This document shows, piece after piece, positions 23,662-33,302 of a stretch of 44,843 bases of DNA. Source of the DNA: a virus. A program made the position numbers and the translations under genes. Positions within the stretch are counted from its first letter, which is position 1; each line of letters opens with the position of its first letter. Where the stretch lies: positions 1-44,843 of the IMG/VR virus record IMGVR_UViG_3300034117_001174. One strand, 5' to 3'. The notes under the pieces were generated by a model that was not told the origin of the DNA, did no database searches, and saw nothing but the letters and a program-made list of their open reading frames with translations.

Positions 23662-24399
23662 ATGGCACAAAACACAGGTAATGCTAGAAATATTCTCGTT
23701 GGTGCGTCTCCACTGTTTCTTTCAGTAACAGACATCACTAGCGGAGACTACGTAGCTTCTGCACCAGCAGGAGTTAAGAATGATTTCGCAGCAAACAAGA
23801 ATAAGACAGTTCCAGCATTTAAAACTGGAGAGTCTTACACAGATTCTTTGAACAAAGTAGACACCACGACAGCAGCAACAGGTGCAGTATCACCAGCTCT
23901 TGATACAAAGGGTGCATTTTACCGTAACGTAGGTTACACAAACAATGGTCTTCAGGTTACATACAACCCATCATACGGTTCAGTAACAGTAGATCAGCTT
24001 CTTGACACAGCAAAGCTTTTCAAGGAGTCTATGGAAGTTATGATCGCAACAGAAATGGCAGAAGGTACTCTTGAGAACGTTCTTGCAGTATTCGGTCAGC
24101 GCTCAACAACACTTACAGAATCTGGCAAAAAGCTAGGTCTTGCAGGTGGAGCTCTTGGTGAAGCGCCAACAGAGCGTCAGCTTATTGCAGTTGGTCAAGC
24201 ACCAACTTCAACAGCAGAATCTGCAACTGAGCGTGTATACTATGCACGTCGTGTTCTTTCTGTACAACAGTCACAGTTCTCTTTGGCTCGTAACGCAGCA
24301 TCAACATTCCCAGTAACATTCCGTTTGCTACCATCTGGTGAGTTAACTCACGCAGGTGAAGAATACGGTTTCATCGTAGACCGCGTTCTTTCAGCATAA
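23662..24399 (+). CDS. Major tail (tube) protein
   Basis: The 245-residue protein has a strong AGGAGG nine bases before its ATG, lies between the tail terminator and the chaperones, and has its own promoter and terminator. Composition is Ala/Thr/Val-rich with long beta stretches ('NNGLQVTYNPSYGSVTVDQL', 'FPVTFRLLPSGELTH', ending 'YGFIVDRVLSA'), typical of tube subunits. Arg codons are almost all CGT/CGC, as in the capsid gene and unlike most neighbours. Forms the hexameric rings of the tail tube. Confidence 0.85.
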   Translation: MAQNTGNARNILVGASPLFLSVTDITSGDYVASAPAGVKNDFAANKNKTVPAFKTGESYTDSLNKVDTTTAATGAVSPALDTKGAFYRNVGYTNNGLQVTYNPSYGSVTVDQLLDTAKLFKESMEVMIATEMAEGTLENVLAVFGQRSTTLTESGKKLGLAGGALGEAPTERQLIAVGQAPTSTAESATERVYYARRVLSVQQSQFSLARNAASTFPVTFRLLPSGELTHAGEEYGFIVDRVLSA

Positions 24400-24414
24400 T
24401 TAATTAAATTAATT

Positions 24415-24451
24415 AATAGGACCCCCCCAAGAAATTGGGGGGTTTCCTATT
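24415..24451 (+). terminator. Terminator after the major tail gene
   Basis: CCCCCCAA/TTGGGGGG with a GAAA loop (24431-24434), flanked by a further 7-bp pairing (AATAGGA 24415-24421 with TCCTATT 24445-24451). The U-run is short (TTT). An AT-rich inverted repeat precedes it, as after the capsid gene. Confidence 0.8.
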
Positions 24452-24478
24452 GCCCTTATATTTTCTATATGATACAAT
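24450..24478 (+). promoter_or_regulatory. Probable promoter of tail assembly genes, TTGCCC - 17 bp - TACAAT
   Basis: TTGCCC (24450-24455) and TACAAT (24473-24478) are 17 bases apart, with TGA right before the -10. It starts at the edge of the terminator and would drive the chaperones and tape measure. Confidence 0.55.
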
Positions 24479-24507
24479 AATTATAAGTAGATCCTAGGAG
24501 GATTAAA

Positions 24508-24840
24508 TTGGCAACAACAGTATATGATGTAGAAGAAATTACATTACAAAATGGAGACAAAGTTACGCTTAAGCCTTTAACAATTAAAGACCTAAGAGCG
24601 TTTATGGAAGCCATAAATAAGACAGCAGAAGCAACAACAGAAAATGATACGTTAACAGTATTAATTGATGCGTGTGCAGTTGCACTATCTAAACAACTAC
24701 CAGAATTGGTAAAGGATAGAGACTTACTAGAAGACGCACTAGACGTTCCTACAATCAATCGCATTCTTGAAGTTTGCGGTGGGATTAAGATGGACGACCC
24801 AAACCTTCTAGCGGCAGCGGTTCTGGCTGGTCAGAACTAG
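24508..24840 (+). CDS. Tail assembly chaperone (gpG-like), TTG start
   Basis: The 110-residue protein starts at TTG, six bases after AGGAGG. It is helical ('DLRAFMEAINKTAEATTEND', 'PELVKDRDLLEDALDVPTIN') and lies between tail tube and tape measure, the position of lambda gpG-like chaperones that coat the tape measure during tail assembly. About 12 codons before its stop lies a canonical -1 slippery heptamer, so a fraction of ribosomes should continue into the T frame (24804-25166). Confidence 0.8.
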   Translation: MATTVYDVEEITLQNGDKVTLKPLTIKDLRAFMEAINKTAEATTENDTLTVLIDACAVALSKQLPELVKDRDLLEDALDVPTINRILEVCGGIKMDDPNLLAAAVLAGQN

Positions 24841-24851
24841 ATCTAGCCGCT
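24798..24851 (+). other. Programmed -1 ribosomal frameshift site with stem structure
   Basis: C-CCA-AAC (24798-24804) is a canonical X-XXY-YYZ heptamer in the G frame. Five bases later AGCGGC (24810-24815) can pair with GCCGCT (24846-24851), enclosing a second stem GTTCTG (24820-24825) / CAGAAC (24832-24837). The -1 frame is open from 24789 to 25166. This matches the conserved G/GT mechanism of long-tailed phages. Confidence 0.85.
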
Positions 24852-25166
24852 TTATTGGGTGAAGTTTTTCTTTTAGGAAACTGGAAGAATTACGAAGAAC
24901 TAGAAAACAGTCTTTCAATGCCAGAACTGATTCAAACTTTTAAATCAATGCAGAAGTCAGAGTCAGAAAAAAGAAAATTCTTAGCTTCAATTCAAGGAGT
25001 TGATTTGGGTCAAGAAGAAAATGAAAATAGTACCACCTTTGAAGATGTTCGAAGAAGAGCACTTGGAGTAAATGCGTCAGCAGATGACGTTATTGGACTA
25101 CAAGGTTCGTTTGCAGCAGAAGCTGGATTCGGAGTCGGAGCAGGACTGGGGTACTCCAAGGAGTAA
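24804..25166 (+). CDS. Tail assembly chaperone T domain, read by -1 frameshift from 24508
   Basis: After slippage at 24798-24804 translation continues 'PSSGSGSGWSELDLAALLGE', giving a GT fusion of about 219 residues (99 from the G frame, 120 from this frame). A TTG at 24855 could pass for an independent start but has no ribosome site. The T part is helical and acidic and ends in Gly/Ala-rich 'AGFGVGAGLGYSKE'. In lambda the GT form recruits the tube protein to the tape measure. The tape measure starts six bases after the stop. Confidence 0.8.
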   Translation, partial: PSSGSGSGWSELDLAALLGEVFLLGNWKNYEELENSLSMPELIQTFKSMQKSESEKRKFLASIQGVDLGQEENENSTTFEDVRRRALGVNASADDVIGLQGSFAAEAGFGVGAGLGYSKE

Positions 25167-25172
25167 AAGTAG

Positions 25173-28100
25173 TTGGTCGATCAAAATATTAATACCAACA
25201 TAACTGCGACGGCGAATTTTAGTAGCCTTACAGCGCAGTTACAGGCCGTTACAGCCCAACTCATAAAACTTCAAACGACTACTGTTGGATTAAACCAAAA
25301 GCTTCAGGGTCAAATAGGACAGATGAACAGGTCCTTCGTAGATACTATGCGATCAACGGGCCAGTTTTCTTCCCACTTTGTTACATTATCATCTGATGTA
25401 GATAAGTTTGGTAAAAACTTAGACGCAGGAAGAATGAAGCTTGGAAAATATTTTAATACATGGCAAAGCCATGCAAAGGGCACAACCAATATAGTAAAAG
25501 AATTAGCAAAGCAGCAAGTAATGCTGCAAAATGCTGTAGTACAACCACTTGGTAAAAATGCTCAGGGCTTGATGCAATACAACGTAATGGTTGCACGAGG
25601 TCTGGACGAAAACAAAAACAAGCTTCAGCTCTTAAGACAAGAGCAAGCAATCATGAACAAGGTAATGCAAGATGGATCTAACCAATTAATTAACTGGGGT
25701 AAGAATACACAGTGGGCTGGTAGACAGCTTACCGTTGGACTTACTGTACCAATTGCTGCCTTTGGCGCAGCAGCATCAAAAGCGTTCAGAGAGGCAGACG
25801 CTGAGCTTATTAGACTACAAAAGGTTTATGGCGGACTAACTGCATCGACTACTGCTGAGCTTGAAAAGGTTAGAAGAGATGTAACTGGTATTGCCAAAGA
25901 AATGGCATCGGCATATGGAGTTTCATTTAAAGACACAATTGCACTCGCTGCAGATCTTGCTGCCACTGGTAAACAAGGCACAGATTTAATGAAAGCAACA
26001 CAAGAAACAACAAGACTTGCGGTACTTGGTGAAGTAGATAGACAAGATGCAATGAAAGCAACTTTAGCTATTCAGAATGCCTTTAAGCAAAACACACAAG
26101 AGCTTACAGAATCAATTAACTTCCTCAACGCAGTTGAAAACCAGACATCAACAAGCCTTGCAGATCTAACTGAAGCAATTCCAAAAGCTGGTCCAGTTAT
26201 TAAATCATTGGGCGGAGAAGTACAAGATTTAGCTCTTTACCTGACAGCAATGAAAGAAGGCGGAGTAAATGCTTCAGAAGGAGCTAACGCAATTAAATCT
26301 GCAATGGCATCTCTTATTAACCCTACAAAAGTTGCAAGAGAAATGTTTGCTGGATTTGGAATCGATATAGCTGGAATTGTTACATCTAATGCTGGAGACC
26401 TAACAGGAACAATTATTGCACTACAGAAATCTTTAGATAGTCTTGATCCACTAAGCAAATCAAAAGCAATTGAGCAGCTATTTGGAAAGTTCCAGTTTGC
26501 TAGAATGTCTGCTCTATTTGAAAACCTTGGAAAAGAAGGAAGCCAGACGCTGCAGGTTTTAGATTTGATGAAAGCCAGCACACAAGAATTAGCAGCTATC
26601 TCTGACCGAGAATTAAAGATGATGACAGAGTCTGCATCTGGTAAGTACCGCAGAGCTCTAGAATCAGTAAAGGCAGACCTTGCTGTTATTGGAGAATCTT
26701 TCTTAAAGATAAATACTTTTATATTAAATGTTATTGATGGAGTTGTTAAGTTTGTTGGAAAACTTCCTGGACCAATTAAATCTATATTAACATTTGTGGG
26801 CGGGCTGACTGCAGTTGCTGGACCACTTATCATGCTTACTGGTGTGCTTGCAAACTTCTTTGGATACATAGTAAAGGGAATGTTTAGCCTAAAGCAATTC
26901 TTTAAAGGCGGAGAGCAGTTCAAGCTTCTAACCCCAGAGCTAGTTGCAGCAGATGCTGCAGCAAAAGCAGTAGGAGAATCATTCTATAGCGATGCAAAGG
27001 CAGCAAAGGTATTTGAAGATGCAGTACTAGCACTGTCTAGATCATTTGATATTTTGCAAACAAAAGCAGCAATGGCAACACAGGCAACTCACTCAAGTGT
27101 AAACGTTAGCACAATCGCAGGTAATGCTGTCACTTCAGGCGCAGGGTTTGATAGAGTTGTTGACAAAAACAGTCCTTATTTGGGCAAGCCTTACTCTAGA
27201 GATATGTCTCACACAATTCCATCTGGACAAGAACAGCTTGGAACAATATTTGGAGTAGTTCCTGGAACTGGTCCAGTAAATAGAAAGATTAGTAATAACC
27301 CACAGATGTACATGGACGGAGATCTTCCAAGAGTTCCTGGAGTAACTTCTGTAAACAGCGTTTCAACAGGCATAGTAGCAAGCGAAGCCGCAAAGTGGCA
27401 CTCAATGACAGCGGCAATTGCAATGCAGTCAAAAGAAGAACTTGCATTACTTAAGCAAGAAGTTGCTGCAACTGGAACTGTAACAGCAGAACTATCCGCA
27501 TCGTATTCAGCAATGCTACCACCAATGGTAGAGCTAACATCTATGGCAGCTGCAGAAGGTGGAGCAATTGTAGCAGAACTTAAGGCTGGCAAAATAACTG
27601 TAGATCAAGCAAGAGCAAAGATTATTGCACTTAATCAACAGGTAGAAGCAATGATGGCAGAGACATCCCAAATGGTTGCATCAAGCATGGGAAGAACAAT
27701 TAATCTTACAACAGTCCCACTGACATCACAGCCAACAGTAGATCCAATAACTGGAAAATCTAACATGAAAGAAATGTTCCACAAAGGAACAACAAAGAAT
27801 CTTGTAGATAAGATTGCAAGATCTCTTGGAGTTAGAACTTCTGGCGGAGGCTACAGTACAGAAACAACAAAGCCTATTATTAGAAGAAATGAAGGTGGAA
27901 TGGTATACGATCCTTCAAAGCATGGATCAGTTGTACCAGGACCAGCAAATGTAGATTACGATATGATCCCAGCAAAACTTCCAGAAGGAAGCTATATACT
28001 TAATCAAGAAGCATCACGTAAAAATCCTAGCCTAGTAAACATGGCAAAGAACAAATACGCAGGCGGAGGAAAAGTTGTAGATGCAATATTAACACCAAGA

Positions 28101-31100
28101 GAAACATACTTTGACCCAGAGTTCACAGCTGCAAATAAGCCAATGCTTGATAGAGCAAATAGTGGATCAAGAATTGAATTTAATGCTGGCGGATTCCTTG
28201 GCGGAATGGTAAAGAATGGAATTAGAAATTATGGAAAGATGCAAGACATATTCTCTGGAAGAAATGCTGGAGTTTCTGAGCTTGAGAGAACAACATCTTA
28301 CATTAAAGCATTAAGAGAAAACAAATATCAAGATAATATTGTTCCAAACTTAATTCAAAATGATGCTGCAGCGATATTAAAATTTTCTAAAGATCCAACA
28401 ATGACTCCCGCAAAAGCTGTCGCTATTGCAGAAAATGCAATACGAGCATCTATGGAAAGCCATAAAGAATATGTAAAAACTGGCAAAGGCTTAACATATA
28501 CAGAGTCTCAAAGAAAGTTTATGGAGTCAAACTTTCCAGAACTTGTGATTAAAAGACCAAAAGGAATGACAGACAAACAATGGAAAGATTACAAAAGAGG
28601 TAAATCCCCAGCAGATCCAGTTGCAAGAAAAGCAATATTTAATATTTTAAAGAATAGGTTCCCTGGAGTACCAATTCATTATAACCTTGATCGTGCTCAC
28701 ATAGAAAGAATGTTTGGGTCTACCGCTGGTAGAGGATACTTTGGTGAGGCTGCACACGATCCATTTAACAGATACGGAAATGATTTACAAAGAAGAAAAA
28801 TAGTTAATGACGTAGTTCCTCTAACAAATCAAGAAGCGCTTGCAAGATCGGAGCAGCTAGCAAAAGCTTTAGGGTTTGTAGATGTAGATGATTACATGAG
28901 ACATGTTCCAATAATTGAAAAATGGATAACTACTGGAAAGTGGAATGGATCTAAGCCAATACCAGAAACCCTTGTTCGTGCACTTGGTGGAGACATGAAG
29001 ATATTTAATGCATCAAGAACACCAAAGAAATCTAAATCATCCGTTCCAACAACAATTATGATAAGAGGCAGAAGAGTAAAGCTTGCAAATAGTGGTGGAA
29101 TGATCGGCGGAATTGTAAGTCAAGGTAAGCATGCTTACGGAGACCCAGCCGCCGCCGCAAGACTAAAAGCCTTCGCAGACGCACAGCAAGTAAGAAGAAC
29201 AGCGCAGCATCAAAAAAATCTTGAAAGATTCCCTTGGATTAAACCACAAATTGATGCATACAGAGCGTCTAAAAAGGGACACTTCCTTGGAATGCCAAGA
29301 GGAATTAAAGCAGTAGAAGAGCAAAGAAAAGCAAGACTTACAATGGAAGAAATTAATTCTTCTGTAATGTCTGGCAGATTTGCTGACATGGATCCAACTG
29401 ATTTTGGAATGCTAGTTTCTCCATCAATTGGAAGAAGCTTCCCAGTTTCTGGTATCGGTGGACTATACAAAAAGCCAGATGGATCTATGGTATTTGTTAA
29501 ACCAGCAATGAGCGAGACTGAAGCTTTGGCGGAACAAAGAGCAACAATAATTGCAAGAGAAGCACATGGATTAAATTCTCCAAGACAAGAAATTAGAACA
29601 ATGATAGATCCAACAGATGCTACTGGAAAGAGAAAATTAATTGTTTTAGAGTCACCATTTGATGAAGCATTTGCAAATTCAACTGGAACTTTCACACAGG
29701 CAGAATACTTCAAACAGCTCGTAGCAGCCAATCTAAGAGGAGATAGAGATCTTAGTTCAAGTAACCTATATGGCTCTACTTTAGCCGATGTAGGGACCGC
29801 TGGTGTATTTAAAATGGCATCTAACGCACAAGGCAGAAGAGAATATTCAGATGACATGCCATCTATGAAAGATCAGGCACGTATAAATTTACTTGGAGTA
29901 AAGGGTGGGGCTAAAAAATTCTTTGCTGAAACCACATTAAATATACCAAAGGGAATGAAAGCAAAAGATTATCATCAGGCAATGATTGATGAGATAGACG
30001 AAGTTCTTCCTAAACTAGAAAAAACAATAACTGAATTTAATTTAAGTGTAGATGAAAGACAATACTACAAAGCAATGATAGACAGATTAAAGGATGGCAG
30101 ATTAGTTAATTGGGAAGAGTTCCACGGGATTCACTCTGCAGTAAAGACATCTGCTCCAAAAGCATTATCACCAGCCGCACTTCTTAAATTAAAAACAGAG
30201 TCAGAATTAAGAATGAGACAAAGAGGACACGCTGCCAGCCTCTCAGATAATGCATTTAAGAACAATGGCAATGGATTTAATATGGGCGGAATGATTCAAG
30301 CAAGAGCAAAGGGCGGACCAGTAAATTCTGGACAGCCATATCTTGTTGGAGAAAAAGGACCAGAACTATTTGTTCCAAAAAATAATGGCGGAATAGTTTC
30401 AAACTACGCATTAGGCGGAATGGTAAGATCAAACAAAACTGGATATGGTAAATTTGGTAATTTTAGAACATCAGTAAAAAATAATGGACTTAGGTCTACA
30501 GTAAGAGGAAGCTCTTCTTTAAGAGGAGCGCCCCAGGTAGATGCCAACGGAGTTGCTGTCCCAGTAGATCAAAATTCTGTAATGGCAACATCAATGGCTG
30601 GTATGGCAATGATGATGGGAGGCTCACAGGTTCCAGGAGTTGCTGGACAAGGAATGCAGTTTGCTGGAATGGCTATGCAAATGGCACCAATGCTAAAAAT
30701 GATTGGGCCAATGGTAAAGGGCATGGGAACATTTGGCGGACTTCTTGCAAAAGCAAGGACCATTGGAATGGCAGCATTTACCGCACTTAGAATTGGAATT
30801 GCTGCACTGATGGGTCCAGTCGGTTTAGTCTCTATAGCAATCGGTGGACTAGTCGCCCTATTCTTAAAAATAAGAGCAGAAAGAGCACAAGATAGAAAAG
30901 AAGAAATTCTTTCAAACGGAATAACTAAAAAAGGCGCAGAAGAAGCTGGAATTAAATACAACAACGTATCTAATTCAATTAAAGATGTCAACGCACAGCT
31001 TGAGCTAACTCGCGCAAAAGGCAAAGCTGCATTTGAGAATTTAAATAGCGCTGGAGTTCAAGGCTTATCATTAACTATTGCTGAACTTAAGAAAGCAATT

Positions 31101-33296
31101 AAAGAAGCTAAAGCAAGTCAAAAAGAACTTGTTGAAGGATTTAGCAATGCTGGAAGTGGCAGTGCATCAACTCAAGAAAAACAAAAGATTGTTAATGAAA
31201 TGGCTACCAACCTAAAGGCACAATTTGTTGCCGCAGGAATGTCAGCGCAACAAGCAACAAATAAAATATTTGCAATAATCAAAGCATCAAAAAATGCAGA
31301 CATGGCTTTTAATGCAATATCTTCAAAGGGTTTTGGAGAAATTATTGATAAGACTACTGCTGCAACATCTATGGTAGAAAAGCTTAACAAGAAAATGGCA
31401 GAGACAAGGCTTGTTCAAGCCTCTGGCGGTGGCTATAAAGCAGAGTCTTCATTTAAGGGAGAAGCACTAGGTAATGCGTTGTCTAATACAACCTCAGCGA
31501 TAGATGCAAATATGAAGGCGCTAGTTGGAACAAAAGATGCAATGGGTAATGTTATAGATGAAGCCACAGCCTACAAGATGACAATAGATGACATAAATTC
31601 TAAGACAGGGTCAACTACTACTCTCACCAAAGAGCAGATAGAAAGTCTCAAGGAGACACACCCAGCCCTACAAGAAATTTTAAATACAACAGACACTACT
31701 GCAAGCGCATTTGCTAAATGGCGAATTGTTTTGTCAGGAGTTAGAGTTGATCTGAAGCATATAACGGCAGAAGAAGCAATCGCTATAGCTCAATTTGAAG
31801 AGGGACTAAACTCTGCAATAGAAGCGCAAGAAAAATCTGGCGTTGGAGTACTAGGCAAATCTCAAACAATAATTAACAAGTTACAGTTGCAAATAGGCAA
31901 GGGATTGGCTGCACAACAAAAAGCTCACAATCAGGCTATGGGTAACATAGAAGATGAAATTAAAGCTATAGACAAAAAGATTAAAAAGATTCAAGAAGAA
32001 GCAGATGCAAAGATTAAAGCAATTGAAGATGAGCAAAAGGCTAATGACTTTAATGCAAATATGCAGCAGCTACAAATTGAAAATCAAGATGCTTTAGCTA
32101 AAGGCGACATGGCTGGCGCTGCGCTTACACAAATTAAGATTAGACAGCTTGCCGACCAAAGACAAAAAGAATTAGCAATAAATGCAATAAGAGAAAAAGA
32201 AGCAAAAGATATAGACGCTTTAAATAAAAAGAAAGAAGGTCTTGCTGCAAAGCAGGAAGCCTCAGCAAAGAGACTTGCAGCGCTTCAAGAAGCAGCAGCA
32301 AAGACTCAGATTAGACTTGATAAAATTAAAACTTATCAACTAGAATATGAAAATATACTTAAAGAAAAAGCAAATATTTCTTTGATGGCAGAAGGCAAAG
32401 AAAGAGATGAAGCGCTTAAAGCATGGAGAGGAAACCTAGGAGCATTAGGGCAAAACCTTTCTAAAGATGCGACTGGCAAAGACTCAGCGCTAGCTGGAAT
32501 GGTAAAAGATATATTTCAAGGAACAATGATTGGATCTAAGGGAGAATCTCTTGCTGGAACAACAACTAGAAACTATGTTGGAAGAAGAATGGTTGAGTCG
32601 TATGTTCCAGGAATTGCTGATGCAAAGGCTGGCACTGCAGCATCTGATTTATCATTAAAAGCAGCCGACTCTATTAAGGGAGGATCATCATTAAATGATA
32701 TCGTTCTTGCGGTAAGAGGGCAAGGCAAAGACGGAGGCTGGTCAAAAGCAACTGCTATTCCAGTGGACACAAATTACGATAAATATAAAACTAGAGATGG
32801 TGGTATACTTACAGATGATTCTAAGGTAAAAATTGCAAAAGAGTTAGGCTTAGAAAAAGATCAATATTTTAAATATCTTAATAAAACATATAGAGTTTAC
32901 GATCCAAATGACGGAAGCAAGATAGTCAGACAGGCAAAAGGCGGACCAGTATTTGGTGCTGGAAGTGCGACATCAGATTCTATTCCAGCTATGCTTTCAA
33001 ATGGTGAGTATGTAATTAATGCTAAGTCTGCATCTGCATACGGATACCAGAATCTTGATACAATAAATAGAATGGCTCAAGGCGGATTAGCAGTAAGATA
33101 TGATATTCCATCTGGATCTAAAATTAAAGCCAATATGGCAACTGGCGGAGTAGCAAATTCTTCACAAACAGTATATAATGTTAACATAGAGCTTAATGGA
33201 ACAAATGTAACTGTTGACGATGTAATGAATAAATTTGACCAAAGAATGCGAAACGTTAACGCAACAATGGGTCGAGTAGTAACGAATAGGAAGTGA
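25173..33296 (+). CDS. Tape measure protein (2707 residues) with embedded kinase-like segment
   Basis: TTG start, AAGGAG nine bases upstream. Residues about 185-440 form the conserved phage-tail tape measure core ('READAELIRLQKVYGGL', 'YGVSFKDTIALAADLAATGK', 'MKEGGVNASEGANAIKSAM'). Hydrophobic segments lie near 530-570 and 1803-1906. Three Gly-Gly/IPAxL-type modules typical of tape measure ends occur at 906-946, 1699-1751 ('SGQPYLVGEKGPELFVPK') and 2586-2640 ('SDSIPAMLSNGEYVINAKSA'). A coiled coil spans 2243-2386. Residues about 960-1690 look like an insertion: a His/Asp-rich segment near 1166-1215 and a kinase-like one at 1430-1549 (K1443, D1526, N1531, D1539). The protein sets tail length and is ejected during infection. 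Length suggests a very long tail, but the globular inserts make a simple estimate unsafe. Confidence 0.92.
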   Translation: MVDQNINTNITATANFSSLTAQLQAVTAQLIKLQTTTVGLNQKLQGQIGQMNRSFVDTMRSTGQFSSHFVTLSSDVDKFGKNLDAGRMKLGKYFNTWQSHAKGTTNIVKELAKQQVMLQNAVVQPLGKNAQGLMQYNVMVARGLDENKNKLQLLRQEQAIMNKVMQDGSNQLINWGKNTQWAGRQLTVGLTVPIAAFGAAASKAFREADAELIRLQKVYGGLTASTTAELEKVRRDVTGIAKEMASAYGVSFKDTIALAADLAATGKQGTDLMKATQETTRLAVLGEVDRQDAMKATLAIQNAFKQNTQELTESINFLNAVENQTSTSLADLTEAIPKAGPVIKSLGGEVQDLALYLTAMKEGGVNASEGANAIKSAMASLINPTKVAREMFAGFGIDIAGIVTSNAGDLTGTIIALQKSLDSLDPLSKSKAIEQLFGKFQFARMSALFENLGKEGSQTLQVLDLMKASTQELAAISDRELKMMTESASGKYRRALESVKADLAVIGESFLKINTFILNVIDGVVKFVGKLPGPIKSILTFVGGLTAVAGPLIMLTGVLANFFGYIVKGMFSLKQFFKGGEQFKLLTPELVAADAAAKAVGESFYSDAKAAKVFEDAVLALSRSFDILQTKAAMATQATHSSVNVSTIAGNAVTSGAGFDRVVDKNSPYLGKPYSRDMSHTIPSGQEQLGTIFGVVPGTGPVNRKISNNPQMYMDGDLPRVPGVTSVNSVSTGIVASEAAKWHSMTAAIAMQSKEELALLKQEVAATGTVTAELSASYSAMLPPMVELTSMAAAEGGAIVAELKAGKITVDQARAKIIALNQQVEAMMAETSQMVASSMGRTINLTTVPLTSQPTVDPITGKSNMKEMFHKGTTKNLVDKIARSLGVRTSGGGYSTETTKPIIRRNEGGMVYDPSKHGSVVPGPANVDYDMIPAKLPEGSYILNQEASRKNPSLVNMAKNKYAGGGKVVDAILTPRETYFDPEFTAANKPMLDRANSGSRIEFNAGGFLGGMVKNGIRNYGKMQDIFSGRNAGVSELERTTSYIKALRENKYQDNIVPNLIQNDAAAILKFSKDPTMTPAKAVAIAENAIRASMESHKEYVKTGKGLTYTESQRKFMESNFPELVIKRPKGMTDKQWKDYKRGKSPADPVARKAIFNILKNRFPGVPIHYNLDRAHIERMFGSTAGRGYFGEAAHDPFNRYGNDLQRRKIVNDVVPLTNQEALARSEQLAKALGFVDVDDYMRHVPIIEKWITTGKWNGSKPIPETLVRALGGDMKIFNASRTPKKSKSSVPTTIMIRGRRVKLANSGGMIGGIVSQGKHAYGDPAAAARLKAFADAQQVRRTAQHQKNLERFPWIKPQIDAYRASKKGHFLGMPRGIKAVEEQRKARLTMEEINSSVMSGRFADMDPTDFGMLVSPSIGRSFPVSGIGGLYKKPDGSMVFVKPAMSETEALAEQRATIIAREAHGLNSPRQEIRTMIDPTDATGKRKLIVLESPFDEAFANSTGTFTQAEYFKQLVAANLRGDRDLSSSNLYGSTLADVGTAGVFKMASNAQGRREYSDDMPSMKDQARINLLGVKGGAKKFFAETTLNIPKGMKAKDYHQAMIDEIDEVLPKLEKTITEFNLSVDERQYYKAMIDRLKDGRLVNWEEFHGIHSAVKTSAPKALSPAALLKLKTESELRMRQRGHAASLSDNAFKNNGNGFNMGGMIQARAKGGPVNSGQPYLVGEKGPELFVPKNNGGIVSNYALGGMVRSNKTGYGKFGNFRTSVKNNGLRSTVRGSSSLRGAPQVDANGVAVPVDQNSVMATSMAGMAMMMGGSQVPGVAGQGMQFAGMAMQMAPMLKMIGPMVKGMGTFGGLLAKARTIGMAAFTALRIGIAALMGPVGLVSIAIGGLVALFLKIRAERAQDRKEEILSNGITKKGAEEAGIKYNNVSNSIKDVNAQLELTRAKGKAAFENLNSAGVQGLSLTIAELKKAIKEAKASQKELVEGFSNAGSGSASTQEKQKIVNEMATNLKAQFVAAGMSAQQATNKIFAIIKASKNADMAFNAISSKGFGEIIDKTTAATSMVEKLNKKMAETRLVQASGGGYKAESSFKGEALGNALSNTTSAIDANMKALVGTKDAMGNVIDEATAYKMTIDDINSKTGSTTTLTKEQIESLKETHPALQEILNTTDTTASAFAKWRIVLSGVRVDLKHITAEEAIAIAQFEEGLNSAIEAQEKSGVGVLGKSQTIINKLQLQIGKGLAAQQKAHNQAMGNIEDEIKAIDKKIKKIQEEADAKIKAIEDEQKANDFNANMQQLQIENQDALAKGDMAGAALTQIKIRQLADQRQKELAINAIREKEAKDIDALNKKKEGLAAKQEASAKRLAALQEAAAKTQIRLDKIKTYQLEYENILKEKANISLMAEGKERDEALKAWRGNLGALGQNLSKDATGKDSALAGMVKDIFQGTMIGSKGESLAGTTTRNYVGRRMVESYVPGIADAKAGTAASDLSLKAADSIKGGSSLNDIVLAVRGQGKDGGWSKATAIPVDTNYDKYKTRDGGILTDDSKVKIAKELGLEKDQYFKYLNKTYRVYDPNDGSKIVRQAKGGPVFGAGSATSDSIPAMLSNGEYVINAKSASAYGYQNLDTINRMAQGGLAVRYDIPSGSKIKANMATGGVANSSQTVYNVNIELNGTNVTVDDVMNKFDQRMRNVNATMGRVVTNRK

Positions 33297-33302
33297 TGAT
33301 AT

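Noticed and set aside
26237-26923. 228-residue minus-strand frame within the tape measure gene
   Set aside because: Lies wholly opposite a conserved tape measure domain, low-complexity Ser/Pro/Ile composition, no ribosome site.
29210-29857. 215-residue minus-strand frame within the tape measure gene
   Set aside because: Shadow of the kinase-like segment on the coding strand; no independent evidence.
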